Shown in pieces: positions 51,701 through 61,279 of a DNA stretch of 64,000 bases (positions are counted from its first letter, which is position 1; every line of letters begins with the position of its first letter). This DNA is from Brenneria rubrifaciens. Lineage in GTDB: Bacteria > Pseudomonadota > Gammaproteobacteria > Enterobacterales > Enterobacteriaceae. The DNA lies in assembly GCF_005484945.1 (NCBI RefSeq), contig NZ_CP034035.1, positions 3,596,001-3,660,000 of the forward strand. The letters are read 5' to 3'. The position numbers and the translations under genes are program-made. The notes under the pieces were generated by a model that was not told the origin of the DNA, searched no databases, and was given only the letters and a program-made list of their open reading frames with translations.

Positions 51701-53227
51701 ATGTCACTGGCGGTTACCTATACACGGGCAATGATAGGCGTAGAGGCACCCGATGTGTGCATTGAAGTGCACCTCAGCAGTGGATTACCCGCGTTAACCC
51801 TTGTGGGGTTGCCGGAAACCACCGTGAAAGAGGCGCGTGACCGTGTACGCAGCGCGCTGATTAACTGTGGCTTTACGTTTCCCGCCAAGCGAATAACAGT
51901 GAATCTTGCGCCAGCCGATCTTCCCAAAGAAGGCGGGCGTTATGATCTCCCTATTGCTCTGGCTATTCTGGCGGCCTCAGAACAGATTGATGGGGCGAAA
52001 CTCAGCCAGTATGAGTTTCTTGGCGAGTTGGGCCTCTCAGGCACATTACGTGGAGTAAACGGCGCTATTCCGGCAGCGCTGGAAGCCATAAAATCTGGTC
52101 GTCAGTTGATTTTACCTGAAGACAATAAACAGGAAATGGCCCTGATCCCCCAGGGGGAGTCGCTGATGGCCGGGCATCTGCTACAGGTTTGCGCTTTCTT
52201 GCAGGGCAAAGACGTGTTACTCGACGGCCGTGACACTCCATTGGAGACGGTGACCGAGGATGACACATCGGATCTGAAAGATATTATTGGTCAAGAACAA
52301 GCAAAACGGGCGTTGGAGATCGCCGCAGCTGGTGGCCACAACCTGTTGTTGCTTGGCCCACCCGGTACGGGAAAAACCATGCTGGCCAGCCGATTAGGCA
52401 ACCTGATGCCGCCCCTGAGCGATGAAGAAGCACTGGAAAGCGCAGCGATAAACAGTTTGATCAATATCGATGCGGCCATGAAGCACTGGCGTGCCCGACC
52501 GTTCAGGGCGCCGCATCATAGCACCTCAATGGCAGCGCTCGTCGGTGGCGGATCGCTCCCTAAACCGGGAGAGATTTCTCTTGCGCACAATGGCGTCCTG
52601 TTTCTGGATGAACTTCCAGAGTTCGAGAGACGGGTTTTAGATTCATTGCGAGAACCGCTGGAGTCGGGGGAAATCATTATTTCCCGTACGCGTGCCAAAG
52701 TTTGCTACCCCGCGCGGGTTCAGCTTGTTGCCGCCATGAACCCAAGTCCTTCAGGCCATTACCAAGGGGTACATAATCGTCTTCCGGCACAGCAGATTTT
52801 ACGCTATCTCAGCAAACTCTCCGGCCCGTTTCTGGATCGCTTTGATATCTCCATTGAAGTGCCACTCTTGCCGCCTGGCATCTTACGGCAGCAAAGCGCT
52901 CAGGGGGAAAGCAGCACCATCGTCAGGGAACGGGTGCGGGTTGCAAGGCAGAAACAAATCCTCCGGGCAAACACAATCAACGCAAGGCTGAAACCAAATG
53001 AAATTGAGAAATACTGTCGTTTGAAAGCGGAAGACGCCGCTTATCTGGAAGACGTGATGAGCAAGTTGGGGCTATCAGTACGTGCCTGGCACAGAATATT
53101 AAGAGTTGCTCGTACCATTGCCGACCTCAGCGATCAGGAAAATATTCATAAAAGGCATCTCGCCGAAGCGCTTAGCTACCGATGTATGGATCGGTTGCTC
53201 ATACAACTACACAAGAATCTTGAATAA
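51701..53227 (+). CDS. comM: ComM/YifB AAA+ ATPase (Mg-chelatase-like)
   Basis: A 508-residue AAA+ protein of the magnesium-chelatase-like YifB/ComM group, which promotes branch migration during integration of DNA in natural transformation. An N-terminal Lon-like fold (MSLAVTYTRAMIGVEAPDV...) is followed by Walker A GPPGTGKT (219-226), the Walker B region VLFLDELPEF, and RAPHHSTSMAALVGGG, a family hallmark. ATG 51701 behind AGGAGAG is chosen over the upstream frame. It is divergent from the ilv operon, as in E. coli. Confidence 0.95.
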   Translation: MSLAVTYTRAMIGVEAPDVCIEVHLSSGLPALTLVGLPETTVKEARDRVRSALINCGFTFPAKRITVNLAPADLPKEGGRYDLPIALAILAASEQIDGAKLSQYEFLGELGLSGTLRGVNGAIPAALEAIKSGRQLILPEDNKQEMALIPQGESLMAGHLLQVCAFLQGKDVLLDGRDTPLETVTEDDTSDLKDIIGQEQAKRALEIAAAGGHNLLLLGPPGTGKTMLASRLGNLMPPLSDEEALESAAINSLINIDAAMKHWRARPFRAPHHSTSMAALVGGGSLPKPGEISLAHNGVLFLDELPEFERRVLDSLREPLESGEIIISRTRAKVCYPARVQLVAAMNPSPSGHYQGVHNRLPAQQILRYLSKLSGPFLDRFDISIEVPLLPPGILRQQSAQGESSTIVRERVRVARQKQILRANTINARLKPNEIEKYCRLKAEDAAYLEDVMSKLGLSVRAWHRILRVARTIADLSDQENIHKRHLAEALSYRCMDRLLIQLHKNLE

Positions 53228-53316
53228 GAAATCGACACCGCGGGCAGACTTAAGTCGGGTAAAATAGCTACCCCTACAAAAAGGCGTAAAAAATGGGGCT
53301 TTTTACCCTACTCCGA

Positions 53317-53655
53317 TTAATCGTCACTTTCGGTATATTCTTCGACCGCGTCCATTTGCGGTTTACCGCCGGACAATGTATGAAAACGTTTAGGACGACG
53401 GATTCGATCCAGATATTTAGACCATATTTTTTCCATGTCCGTCTCAGCCTTACGCTCGCCACGGCACATCTCAACAAACTGTACTTCTTCCTCGGTAATA
53501 GGTTCGCGTTTACCCAGATCAAGTTCGTTAAAAGCATGGCCGTGGCGTTCCAACAATTGTGCTTCTTTAATTGTAAAGTCGCCGTGCCGGGAAAAACCAC
53601 GTGGGTAAAACTTGTTATCAAAAAAACGATTATTGGTAGAGAAGCTTTCCGCCAT
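53317..53655 (-). CDS. maoP: MaoP, Ori macrodomain organising protein
   Basis: MaoP (YifE, DUF413 family) acts with the maoS site to organise the Ori macrodomain in E. coli. The 112-residue protein starts [21 protein letters not shown] and contains [22 protein letters not shown] 53655 behind AGGAG is the family start; the longer frame to 53739 lacks support. It is divergent from hdfR, and the maoS site is expected in their 120-base gap, though I could not identify it by eye. Confidence 0.93.
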   Translation of the reverse strand: MAESFSTNNRFFDNKFYPRGFSRHGDFTIKEAQLLERHGHAFNELDLGKREPITEEEVQFVEMCRGERKAETDMEKIWSKYLDRIRRPKRFHTLSGGKPQMDAVEEYTESDD

Positions 53656-53774
53656 CTTACACGCTCCTAATTCTTCTATGGTCGCGTTGTTTATGGCGCG
53701 GAGTATTAGATAGGCTTGACATTGTGTAAAACAAAACATTTAAATCATTACGACAAAATTTTTTGGAGATAGGC

Positions 53775-54602
53775 GTGGATACCGAATTACTCAAAACCTT
53801 TCTGGAAGTCAGCAGGACAAGACACTTTGGCCGCGCCGCAGAATCACTTTATCTAACACAGTCGGCGGTGAGTTTCCGTATTCGTCAGTTAGAGACACAG
53901 CTTGGTGCAAATTTATTTACCCGTCATCGTAACAATATCCGTTTAACGCCAGCGGGAGAGCGGCTTCTACCCTATGCGGAAAGTCTGATAGGCACCTGGC
54001 AGATTGCCAAAAAAGAGGTCGCGCGTTCGCAACAGCACAGCCTCCTCTCAGTCGGCGCCACTGCCTCACTGTGGGAGGCATATCTGACACCGTGGTTACA
54101 GTCACTTTATCAGCAACGGCCTTTGTTACAGTTGGAAGCACGTATCGCACTGCGTCATTCGTTGGTAAAGCAGCTTCATGAACGGCAGTTGGACCTGTTG
54201 ATCACGACAGAACAACCAAAAATGGAAGAGCTGGCTAGCCAACTTTTGGGAAATTTTTCACTCTCTCTCTTCATATCCGCAGAAAACGAGAGCACTCAGG
54301 AGTTACCCTATATCAAGCTGGAATGGGGCGCTGATTTTCATCAGCAAGAAAGTCGACTGTTACCCAGCGATCAACTTCCCGTGCTCACCACCACGTCTGC
54401 GCATCTTACACGCCAGTTACTGCTGACCACGGGGGGCTGCGCGTTTCTGCCCAGCCACTGGCTACAAACCTATCCTCATCTGAAAGCATTAAACGATACA
54501 CCGCCCGTGGTGCGGCCATTTTATGCCGTCTGGCTGCAAAATAGTGATCAGCAGACGCTGATCCGACAGTTGCTCAAAACACCGATTGCCATATCGACGT
54601 AG
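53775..54602 (+). CDS. hdfR: LysR-type regulator HdfR
   Basis: HdfR is a LysR regulator that represses flhDC and affects other genes in E. coli. The start is GTG 53775 ([24 protein letters not shown]) with GGAG six bases upstream, matching the family; a TTG at 53763 is in frame but less likely. The 275 residues have the LysR winged helix ([19 protein letters not shown]) and a diverged effector domain. Downstream, a 553-base stretch has no intact gene but holds a decayed ABC ATPase. Confidence 0.93.
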   Translation: MDTELLKTFLEVSRTRHFGRAAESLYLTQSAVSFRIRQLETQLGANLFTRHRNNIRLTPAGERLLPYAESLIGTWQIAKKEVARSQQHSLLSVGATASLWEAYLTPWLQSLYQQRPLLQLEARIALRHSLVKQLHERQLDLLITTEQPKMEELASQLLGNFSLSLFISAENESTQELPYIKLEWGADFHQQESRLLPSDQLPVLTTTSAHLTRQLLLTTGGCAFLPSHWLQTYPHLKALNDTPPVVRPFYAVWLQNSDQQTLIRQLLKTPIAIST

Positions 54603-54810
54603 ACAGCACTTCGCTTAGGCACGTTTGGCTAACCAGGACGTGCTTAATGCCTTTTGTAAACCGATAAGGAGTCCGATGACAACCTATGTCCACCATAATC
54701 AAACCTGATAATTGTCCAAGTAGCCAGTTAAACCAACGATCTTCTTAGGAAATACAGCAAGATCGAACTAGCTTGCCACTGAGTAATACCGTCATTCGAT
54801 GGCGTAACTA

Positions 54811-55100
54811 TTATAGATAGTCCCCAAAAGGCACTTTGGCAAAAAGATCTATTGCCTTTGCAATGGAAACAATCCTGATCATGTTTTTTAATTGACAATA
54901 ATTAAATCGGGTTGGTTTACAGCCAATAAATAAACTCGCTGCGATAGACAAATTTGGTAATAAATTCACTTCCTGATAAACCGTACCAATACCTAATAAT
55001 TATACGTGTGCGGCATCGGTTGTATTAATTGCCCCCTAAAAAAATATATTTCTCCCGCTGAACGACGATAAACGCTTGCAAATGCTTTCATCCGGCCTGG
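54811..55100 (-). pseudogene. Remnant of a simple-sugar ABC transporter ATPase (YtfR/RbsA type)
   Basis: Translated on the minus strand, about 290 bases show broken pieces of a sugar-type ABC ATPase. In order these are a GVY-like segment with GEIYF...GQ, then LGIGTVYQEVNLLPNLSIA, then a shortened stretch, then IVSIAKAIDLFAKV. The order and wording match YtfR/RbsA-type proteins (GIGTVYQEVNLLPNMSVA and IVAICRAIDLSAKV), with an internal deletion of about 30 residues, frame changes and a TAA stop at 54811-54813. The P-loop and second ATPase domain are missing. No partner genes are nearby. Confidence 0.6.
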
Positions 55101-55155
55101 GCCAACCTATAGGCCAGAATAGCTATTAACATAAAAGTCATCTACCCAATAAACA

Positions 55156-56420
55156 TTAAGATGCAGGTTTAAGCACCTGAACACGATCGTGAATTCGGGA
55201 CGTTAGGGAACCTGCTATTTCTGGCAGCGTGGTTGAGAAAAAATTGAATATCGCATCTCGTAATTCGCGAGTGTTTTCAAAATAGCGATTATTCCGCGCA
55301 TGCTCATTCATCACTTTCGACAAGCGCTCTATCGCGTTCAGACTCGGACTGTAGAACGGTAAATAGTGAAGTTCTATATTCACTCCAAAGGCACAGTCTT
55401 TAATCAACGGGGTCGGTGATAACCCGCTCCGTCCAGAATGACGTGGACTTTATCTCGGTAGTTTGGGTTATTTTTCGTATCTCATTGAAAAAATGAGCAA
55501 CATTGTAGTCATTAATGGTTTTATAGGCATGAATGACCGTACCGACGATATCGTTCAGATTCATCGCGCCCGGAATATTCAGGCGGGTACGGCTTCCCGT
55601 TGTTTCTACTGCCTTTTTATGATCTTTTGCTATCCATCCATAATTGAGTTTGGTCGCCTGTGTCGAATGGACAGCATCCAGAAACAGAATCGGTTCATCA
55701 CCAGCGTTTTTTTAAATTCGCATAATATTCAATGAACTGCTTATGTTTTCCCTCCCTGAATTTATGAGGAATGCCTGACGGTTTCTTGTAGGTGAAACCG
55801 TTATCCTGCCAAGTTTGTCAGACAGACGTTCGCGGAATGGACTGCCTAAACGGTTAACTCATCATACTGGACCAAACTGTATTATCAGGGACAGCGAGAA
55901 AAAGGAAAATCGCATCGATCCGGGCTCTGGCGTTCAAGTGGATAAGGATCATTTACTGCTGCTAGAAGACCAGAACTCGCTACGACGAAAAGAAATATTT
56001 ACTGCCACTTAAAGAGCGAAATTCGCCCTGACTGAAGCCTTAAACAAGCTTGTCGAATGTCTCAGGGCATGAAGCGTGCATTAAAATGGCGAAAAACGGT
56101 CATAAATCTTGGCGTTGACAACAAATTCAGAGACAAATGCGTGAGTAAACTTTCTGTCTGTTCAGCACTGAGCATGCCGTCAGAGCCGCCGTTTTCGGAT
56201 TTCAGCCTGCGGTCGTTAAGGTAATCACTGATATGGCGGTTTATGGAGGTTTCAAAAAGCCGCAGAGCCTGCGCTATCATGGCCGAACTCCAGCCTTCAG
56301 ATGCGAGAAGAACGGCTTTGATGCGTCACGAACACGGCCATTACTACGCGTGGTGTCGTGCAGGCGTTCAAGTTCGATTTTTTGCTCATCAGTGATAAAT
56401 ATTTTCATGCTGGAAAGCAT
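55156..56420 (-). mobile_element. IS630-family transposase gene, decayed and interrupted
   Basis: The C-terminal part (55156-55830) has FLDAVHSTQATKLNYGWIAKD, TTGSRTRLNIPGAMNL and LHYLPFYSPSLNAIERLSKVM, the D...D...E core of IS630 transposases, but with frameshifts and stops. The N-terminal part (56062-56420) has TDEQKIELERLHDTTRSNGRVRDASK and IAQALRLFETSINRHISDYL, with at least one frameshift. Between them sits about 230 bases of unrelated IS110-type sequence. ATG 56420 has AAGGAG before it. The terminal inverted repeats were not recognised with confidence, so the outer limits are approximate. Confidence 0.75.
55860..56030 (+). mobile_element. IS110/IS1111-family transposase remnant (C-terminal)
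   Basis: On the plus strand, two frames read LYYQGQREKGKSHRSG and then, after a one-base shift, RALAFKWIRIIYCC-stop-KTRTRYDEKKYLLPLKERNSP. This is the tail of an IS110-type transposase, where ALAFKWIRIL..CWKTRTPYDE is a common C-terminal signature. It is oriented opposite to the surrounding IS630 gene and lies inside it, so the IS110 copy probably inserted into the IS630 element and later decayed. Borders are approximate. Confidence 0.65.
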
Positions 56421-56663
56421 GATCTCCTTAAATACATAAAATCAAGTATCTTCGATGATCACGGCTAGAGCGGGTGACAATACCCGCTATAGGAAATATC
56501 AGGAACTCCATCAATAGAAACGCGACTTTTATCTGTGAACCCGGATTTAATCCCGGCACCTTGCCTTCGTACACATGGTCAAAGGATGGCGCATTAACAC
56601 TGTCGAGTATTTGATTACAGGGCAGAAGTGTGAGTAAAAATTGAGAAAAGAGACAACAGAGAT

Positions 56664-56700
56664 GAAAAAAACCCTTCACGAGAAAGTGAAGGGTTTTTAT
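56664..56700 (-). terminator. Terminator of the tRNA-Asp/tRNA-Trp transcript
   Basis: Stem ACCCTTCAC/GTGAAGGGT with loop GAGAAA, flanked by A runs on the left and TTTTT on the right; on the minus strand it is followed by seven T residues directly after tRNA-Trp. The 240 bases between it and the IS630 start contain no gene I recognise. Confidence 0.85.
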
Positions 56701-56701
56701 C

Positions 56702-56777
56702 TGGCAGGGGCGGAGAGACTCGAACTCCCAACACCCGGTTTTGGAGACCGGTGCTCTACCAATTGAACTACGCCCCT
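56702..56777 (-). tRNA. trpT: tRNA-Trp (anticodon CCA)
   Basis: A complete 76-base gene with encoded CCA. The anticodon loop CTCCAAA gives CCA. It follows tRNA-Asp by 10 bases, as trpT follows aspT in E. coli. Confidence 0.97.
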
Positions 56778-56787
56778 ATAATTAAGG

Positions 56788-56864
56788 TGGCGGAACGGAC
56801 GGGACTCGAACCCGCGACCCCCTGCGTGACAGGCAGGTATTCTAACCGACTGAACTACCGCTCC
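56788..56864 (-). tRNA. tRNA-Asp (anticodon GTC)
   Basis: A complete 77-base gene with encoded CCA. The anticodon loop CTGTCAC gives GTC. Its left partner (tRNA-Trp) is that of E. coli aspT, whereas its right neighbour (dnaQ) is that of E. coli aspV. Confidence 0.97.
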
Positions 56865-56889
56865 ACTCTGTGCTCGTTAAGCGCGGTGA

Positions 56890-56918
56890 ATACTAAGATG
56901 ACGATGCTAATACGTCAA
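56890..56918 (-). promoter_or_regulatory. Promoter of the tRNA-Asp/tRNA-Trp operon
   Basis: On the minus strand TTGACG (56913-56918) and TAGTAT (56890-56895) are separated by 17 bases, followed by a TCACCGCGC discriminator typical of stable-RNA promoters. So these tRNAs have their own promoter and do not depend on an upstream rRNA operon. Confidence 0.78.
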
Positions 56919-56990
56919 TGATTTTTATAACTAACCAATTCTGTCTGCTCATAATTTCATCTTGACGATGATTCCGTTACCGCTGGAGAG

Positions 56991-57728
56991 CTACTCGCTG
57001 CGCCACAGGCAGTTGCCCCCCTTCTTCGTGATCAGATCCAAACGCTGTTCATGTGCATATAATTCTTCTTCATTCGCATAAAGCACTTTCAATACTGATG
57101 CGGGACGCGTTATGCGCTGTATCGATTCGTTCTCATTTTCCTGTCGCTGCGTTTCGCCTTCCACTAAAAATGCCAGTGACGTTTGGCCACCGGTCATCGC
57201 CAGATAGACTTCCGCCAGTATTTCGGCATCGAGTAATGCGCCGTGCAGCGTTCGTTTGCTGTTATCTATCTGATAACGATCGCATAGCGCATCCAAGCTG
57301 TTGCGTTTACCTGGGAATATCTTACGCGCCATCAATAGGCTATCAGTGATCTTACAGAACGTTTCCGTCTTTGCAATATCCCGATTCAACATTCGGAACT
57401 CGTAGTCCATAAAGCCGATATCAAACATCGCGTTGTGGATAACGAGTTCGGCACCACGGATAAAATCGAGAAAATCATCGGCAATGTCGGCGTAAGTTGG
57501 CTTGTCCGCCAGAAACTCATCACTGATACCGTGTACGTTATAGGCTTCGGGATCGACTAACCGATCGGGTTTGATATAAACGTGAAAATGGCGGCCGGTT
57601 AGACGACGGTTGATAACCTCAACGGCGCCAATCTCGATAATTTTGTGTCCTTCATAGTGAACCCCCAGTTTGTTCATACCGGTGGTTTCAGTATCCAGGA
57701 CGATTTGTCGCGTAATTTCAGTGCTCAT
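56991..57728 (-). CDS. dnaQ: DNA polymerase III epsilon subunit (proofreading exonuclease)
   Basis: DnaQ is the 3'-5' exonuclease of the replicative polymerase. The 245-residue protein has all five active-site residues at the E. coli positions: D12 and E14 in LDTETTG, D103 in NAMFDIGF, H162 and D167 in [11 protein letters not shown]- and E-rich linker follows residue 185, then the C-terminal segment that binds the alpha subunit. It is divergent from rnhA with a 54-base gap, the arrangement in E. coli. Confidence 0.97.
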   Translation of the reverse strand: MSTEITRQIVLDTETTGMNKLGVHYEGHKIIEIGAVEVINRRLTGRHFHVYIKPDRLVDPEAYNVHGISDEFLADKPTYADIADDFLDFIRGAELVIHNAMFDIGFMDYEFRMLNRDIAKTETFCKITDSLLMARKIFPGKRNSLDALCDRYQIDNSKRTLHGALLDAEILAEVYLAMTGGQTSLAFLVEGETQRQENENESIQRITRPASVLKVLYANEEELYAHEQRLDLITKKGGNCLWRSE

Positions 57729-57782
57729 CGTTTTCGTTTATGTCAGACTTCCCATTTTAACATAAGGGAGAGTCTACCAGAG

Positions 57783-58247
57783 ATGCTTAAACAGGTAGAA
57801 ATTTTCACCGATGGTTCTTGTCTGGGGAATCCGGGCCCAGGCGGTTATGGTGTTCTGTTGCGTTATAAGCAGCACGAAAAAACATTAAGTGCAGGCTATC
57901 GATTAACCACCAACAACAGGATGGAACTGATGGCGGCCATCGTTGCACTTGAAACGTTAACCTCTCCGTGTGAAGTGATGCTGAGTACCGACAGCCAGTA
58001 TGTCCGGCAAGGGATCACCAGTTGGATTCATAACTGGAAAAAACGCGGCTGGAAAACCGCAGATAAAAAACCGGTAAAAAATGTTGATCTCTGGCAGCGT
58101 CTTGATCTGGCGATTCAACACCATACGCTGCGCTGGGAGTGGGTAAAGGGACATGCCGGACACCCTGAAAATGAACGCTGTGACGAACTTGCACGTAGCG
58201 CCGCCAGTGCGCCAACACTCGATGACGCTGGTTATAAACCCGAATAA
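57783..58247 (+). CDS. rnhA: Ribonuclease HI
   Basis: RNase HI cuts RNA in RNA-DNA hybrids. At 154 residues from ATG 57783 it carries the catalytic set D10 (IFTDGSCLG), E48 (NRMELMAA), D70 (LSTDSQYV), H124 (KGHAGHPEN) and D134 (RCDELA), identical in position to E. coli RnhA. The longer frame to 57645 overlaps dnaQ and is not the start. It is convergent with yafS. Confidence 0.97.
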   Translation: MLKQVEIFTDGSCLGNPGPGGYGVLLRYKQHEKTLSAGYRLTTNNRMELMAAIVALETLTSPCEVMLSTDSQYVRQGITSWIHNWKKRGWKTADKKPVKNVDLWQRLDLAIQHHTLRWEWVKGHAGHPENERCDELARSAASAPTLDDAGYKPE

Positions 58248-58257
58248 CACTCTTCCT

Positions 58258-58968
58258 TCAACGCCGATAGATTTTCGTTGCGCCGACCGTGTGGCGCAGA
58301 GGTGCCTTACGTAATTTGGCGCGCATCGGCGTAGCAATCAGCGGAATCGTCCTTTTGCGCGCCACAAACAATGTCATGCAGCCAAAGACCGGAAAATGCT
58401 TATTCAATTTTCCCTTATTTCTTCGCCACGGCGTCACTTGAAAGCTGGTTTGGTGTACTACCTCGTAGTTCAGTAAACTAAGCCAGTCCATTATCCGCAT
58501 TTGCGTAAACATCCGACTGCAATAAGGCTCCCGTTTGTTTAGTCCTGGTATCAGTTTACCCAGCCCCACAAAACTGATCGGATTGAAACCGCTCAATATT
58601 ATCCAACCATCATCGATCAACACCCGATCGACTTCGCGTAATACTCGGTGCGGATCCGAGGAATAAGACAGCGTTTGAGCCAGTAAACACACATCAACTG
58701 ACTTCTCAGAAAAGGGTAACTGATGAGGGTCGGCAATAATCTGCAAATTATTACCACAGGGCCCAACGTTGACCTGATGCGAAATCGAACATTCGCTCAC
58801 CGTAATTTCTGCACTCAATTGCCCTATCTTGAGCAGATGGAAACCAAATAGTTTCGGCCACCAGGGTAATAATGCCTGTTCGAGTGATTCACGATAGTAT
58901 TGACCACAGGTGATATTATCCCATGAACTAGGAGTAATCAGAGTCTGAGGTGTTTGCGCTGGCTTCAT
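58258..58968 (-). CDS. yafS: YafS, predicted SAM-dependent methyltransferase
   Basis: A 236-residue protein of the class I methyltransferase fold, methyltransferase-11 type. The acidic loop after strand 2 reads [30 protein letters not shown], followed by [24 protein letters not shown], a common pattern for SAM enzymes. The first glycine-rich loop is weak, as in other YafS proteins. Substrate unknown. It sits between rnhA and gloB and is divergent from gloB, as in E. coli. Confidence 0.88.
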   Translation of the reverse strand: MKPAQTPQTLITPSSWDNITCGQYYRESLEQALLPWWPKLFGFHLLKIGQLSAEITVSECSISHQVNVGPCGNNLQIIADPHQLPFSEKSVDVCLLAQTLSYSSDPHRVLREVDRVLIDDGWIILSGFNPISFVGLGKLIPGLNKREPYCSRMFTQMRIMDWLSLLNYEVVHQTSFQVTPWRRNKGKLNKHFPVFGCMTLFVARKRTIPLIATPMRAKLRKAPLRHTVGATKIYRR

Positions 58969-59011
58969 GTTCTATTATCTTCCTCAGGCTGATATCAAAA
59001 CGAGGTCATCA

Positions 59012-59767
59012 ATGAATCTTATCAGTATTCCTGCCCTTCAGGACAACTACATTTGGCTATTGAGTAATAAAGAGAAACACTGCGTGATTGTCGATCCCGG
59101 CGAAGCAGAACCGGTGTTGAAAGCGCTGAATGAATACCAGTTGTCTCCCGAAGCCATTTTACTCACACACCACCATAAAGATCATGTTGGTGGCGTCAGC
59201 AGAATTGCCGAGCAGTATACAAATCTGCCCGTTATTGGCCCTCCAGAAACTGTCAAAAGTGGCGTAACCGCCATTGTTGATGCCGGAAAAACCATCAAAT
59301 TGTTAAATTCGGAATTTTCCATACTCGGCGTTCCAGGCCATACAATTGGTCACATTGCATACTATAGTCATCCGTTTTTATTCTGCGGCGATACCCTTTT
59401 TTCCGCCGGATGCGGCAGGATCTTTGAAGGCACGCCAAAACAAATGTTTGAATCTGTTAATAAAATATCCAACCTACCTGACGATACTCTGATTTGTTGC
59501 GCACATGAATACACACTCTCAAATTTAGAGTTTGCTCATGCAATCTGGCCAGAAGAACCCACTATTAAGGCTTCTCTTTATAAAATCAGGCAGATACGAG
59601 AAAAATTACAATCTACTTTACCGACAACACTGGGGGTGGAGCGAAAAATAAACCTATTCTTAAGGTGTCATGATATTGATTTAAAGAGAAAAATATCATC
59701 AGAACCTGAAACTATAGATGATTGGGAAGTTTTTGCTCTGTTACGCAGTAAGAAAGACGCCTTCTAA
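59012..59767 (+). CDS. gloB: Hydroxyacylglutathione hydrolase (glyoxalase II)
   Basis: GloB hydrolyses S-lactoylglutathione to lactate and glutathione, the second step of methylglyoxal detoxification. The 251-residue metallo-beta-lactamase-fold enzyme has the binuclear metal motif [10 protein letters not shown] (52-61, with H53, H55, D57, H58), then [10 protein letters not shown] and the [17 protein letters not shown] segment. ATG 59012 ([15 protein letters not shown]) is the family start. Confidence 0.96.
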   Translation: MNLISIPALQDNYIWLLSNKEKHCVIVDPGEAEPVLKALNEYQLSPEAILLTHHHKDHVGGVSRIAEQYTNLPVIGPPETVKSGVTAIVDAGKTIKLLNSEFSILGVPGHTIGHIAYYSHPFLFCGDTLFSAGCGRIFEGTPKQMFESVNKISNLPDDTLICCAHEYTLSNLEFAHAIWPEEPTIKASLYKIRQIREKLQSTLPTTLGVERKINLFLRCHDIDLKRKISSEPETIDDWEVFALLRSKKDAF

Positions 59768-59837
59768 AGGTACAGGTTGTGCTAATCCACTAATCAAAGT
59801 ATTATTGCTCGTCTTTTAAGCAACCATTGATATATAT

Positions 59838-61223
59838 ATGAAGGCTAAAGCGATGATATTCGCCTCAGTCTTGCTAGTCGGTTGTCAGGTTTCACCTCAT
59901 GATACCTCTCAACCAAAACAGCATGCACAGAGTTTGTCTTCGGCAAGTCAAAGTGAAACAGAAAAGTATACAGGTGGTCGAGAGACCTCGGCGCGATGGC
60001 TGGATGATGATAGCTTCGCGCAACGAGATCTGTGGAGCTTCATTGGCGACGAACTGAAGATGGAGGTTCCGGATAACGCCCGGGTCCGCGAGCAAAAAAA
60101 ACGTTATTTAAAGAATAAGAGCTATCTCCACGATGTAACATTACGGGCAGAGCCGTACATGTACTGGATTGTCGAGCAGATAAAGCAGCGTAATATGCCG
60201 ATGGAACTGGTACTGCTACCCATAGTGGAGAGCGCTTTTAACCCTCACGCCACATCATCCGCCAACGCCGCAGGGCTATGGCAGATAATTCCTGGCACGG
60301 GGCGTAATTATGGTTTGAAACAAAACCAATGGTATGACGGACGTCGTGACGTTGTTGCTTCCACTACCGCAGCACTGGATATAATGCAGCGTCTTAACAC
60401 CATGTTCGACGGTAACTGGCTATTGACGGTCGCTGCCTATAACAGTGGTGAAGGCCGCGTTATACAGGCGATTAGAGCGAATAGAGCAAAAGGTAAATCA
60501 ACCGATTTCTGGGCATTGGCGTTACCACGGGAAACATCAGTCTATGTTCCAAAAATGCTGGCTCTGAGCGATATTCTTAAGAATAGCAAAAAATACGGCG
60601 TTAACCTGCCCCAACCTAACGAAAGCCGCGCATTGGCCAGAGTAGACGTTGGCCAACAAATGCAATTGACGCAGGCCGCAGAAATGGCTGGGCTGTCGTT
60701 GACCACGCTAAAGAGCTACAATCCGGGCTACAAACGCGGTGTAACCGCGCCAAATGGCCCGCATTACATAATGGTTCCGAAAGCGCATGTCGAGCAGTTG
60801 AAAGTTTCGCTGGCTGATGGTGACATCGCCGCGATCCAGCCAACCCGCTTGGCGCAGTCAACGTCAGGATCGCAGTATAAGGTTCGTTCCGGCGATACGC
60901 TATCGGCAATTGCGGCACGGCTGAATGTGAGCACCAAGGATTTGCAAAGCTGGAATAATCTACGTAGCGCAAGCACACTCAAGATTGGCCAGACGCTGCA
61001 AATTGCAACAGTGTCTAACAACAGCGTCAGCAGCAGCAATAAAGGCGATTCAATCACCTATCAGGTACGTAAAGGTGATTCACTTGCCAGCATTGCCAAG
61101 CGCCACGGTGTAAATATTGAGGATGTCATGCGCTGGAATACGGTTGTCAACAAGAATGCCAATATTCAGCCAGGTGACAGACTGACGCTTTATATCAGCA
61201 ATGGCACAAAGCCTGACTCTTAA
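59838..61223 (+). CDS. mltD: Membrane-bound lytic murein transglycosylase D
   Basis: MltD cleaves peptidoglycan glycan strands at the outer membrane. The 461-residue lipoprotein has the lipobox LLVGC (C16), and a family-1 transglycosylase domain with catalytic E131 in VESAFNPHATSSANAAGLWQ. Two C-terminal LysM domains (about 347-390 and 408-453) bind peptidoglycan. It follows gloB as in E. coli. Confidence 0.96.
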   Translation: MKAKAMIFASVLLVGCQVSPHDTSQPKQHAQSLSSASQSETEKYTGGRETSARWLDDDSFAQRDLWSFIGDELKMEVPDNARVREQKKRYLKNKSYLHDVTLRAEPYMYWIVEQIKQRNMPMELVLLPIVESAFNPHATSSANAAGLWQIIPGTGRNYGLKQNQWYDGRRDVVASTTAALDIMQRLNTMFDGNWLLTVAAYNSGEGRVIQAIRANRAKGKSTDFWALALPRETSVYVPKMLALSDILKNSKKYGVNLPQPNESRALARVDVGQQMQLTQAAEMAGLSLTTLKSYNPGYKRGVTAPNGPHYIMVPKAHVEQLKVSLADGDIAAIQPTRLAQSTSGSQYKVRSGDTLSAIAARLNVSTKDLQSWNNLRSASTLKIGQTLQIATVSNNSVSSSNKGDSITYQVRKGDSLASIAKRHGVNIEDVMRWNTVVNKNANIQPGDRLTLYISNGTKPDS

Positions 61224-61231
61224 ATCGTGCA

Positions 61232-61263
61232 CAAAAACCGCTTTTTTTAGGCGGTTTTTTTTC
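61232..61263. terminator. Bidirectional terminator between mltD and yafD
   Basis: AAAACCGC/GCGGTTTT stem with loop TTTTTTTAG, preceded by A residues and followed by a run of T. It can end mltD on the plus strand and yafD on the minus strand. Confidence 0.85.
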
Positions 61264-61279
61264 GCTACTTATCAGCAAA

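Noticed and set aside
56428..56679. An 83-residue minus-strand frame before tRNA-Trp
   Set aside because: It includes the terminator region of the tRNA unit and matches no family I know.
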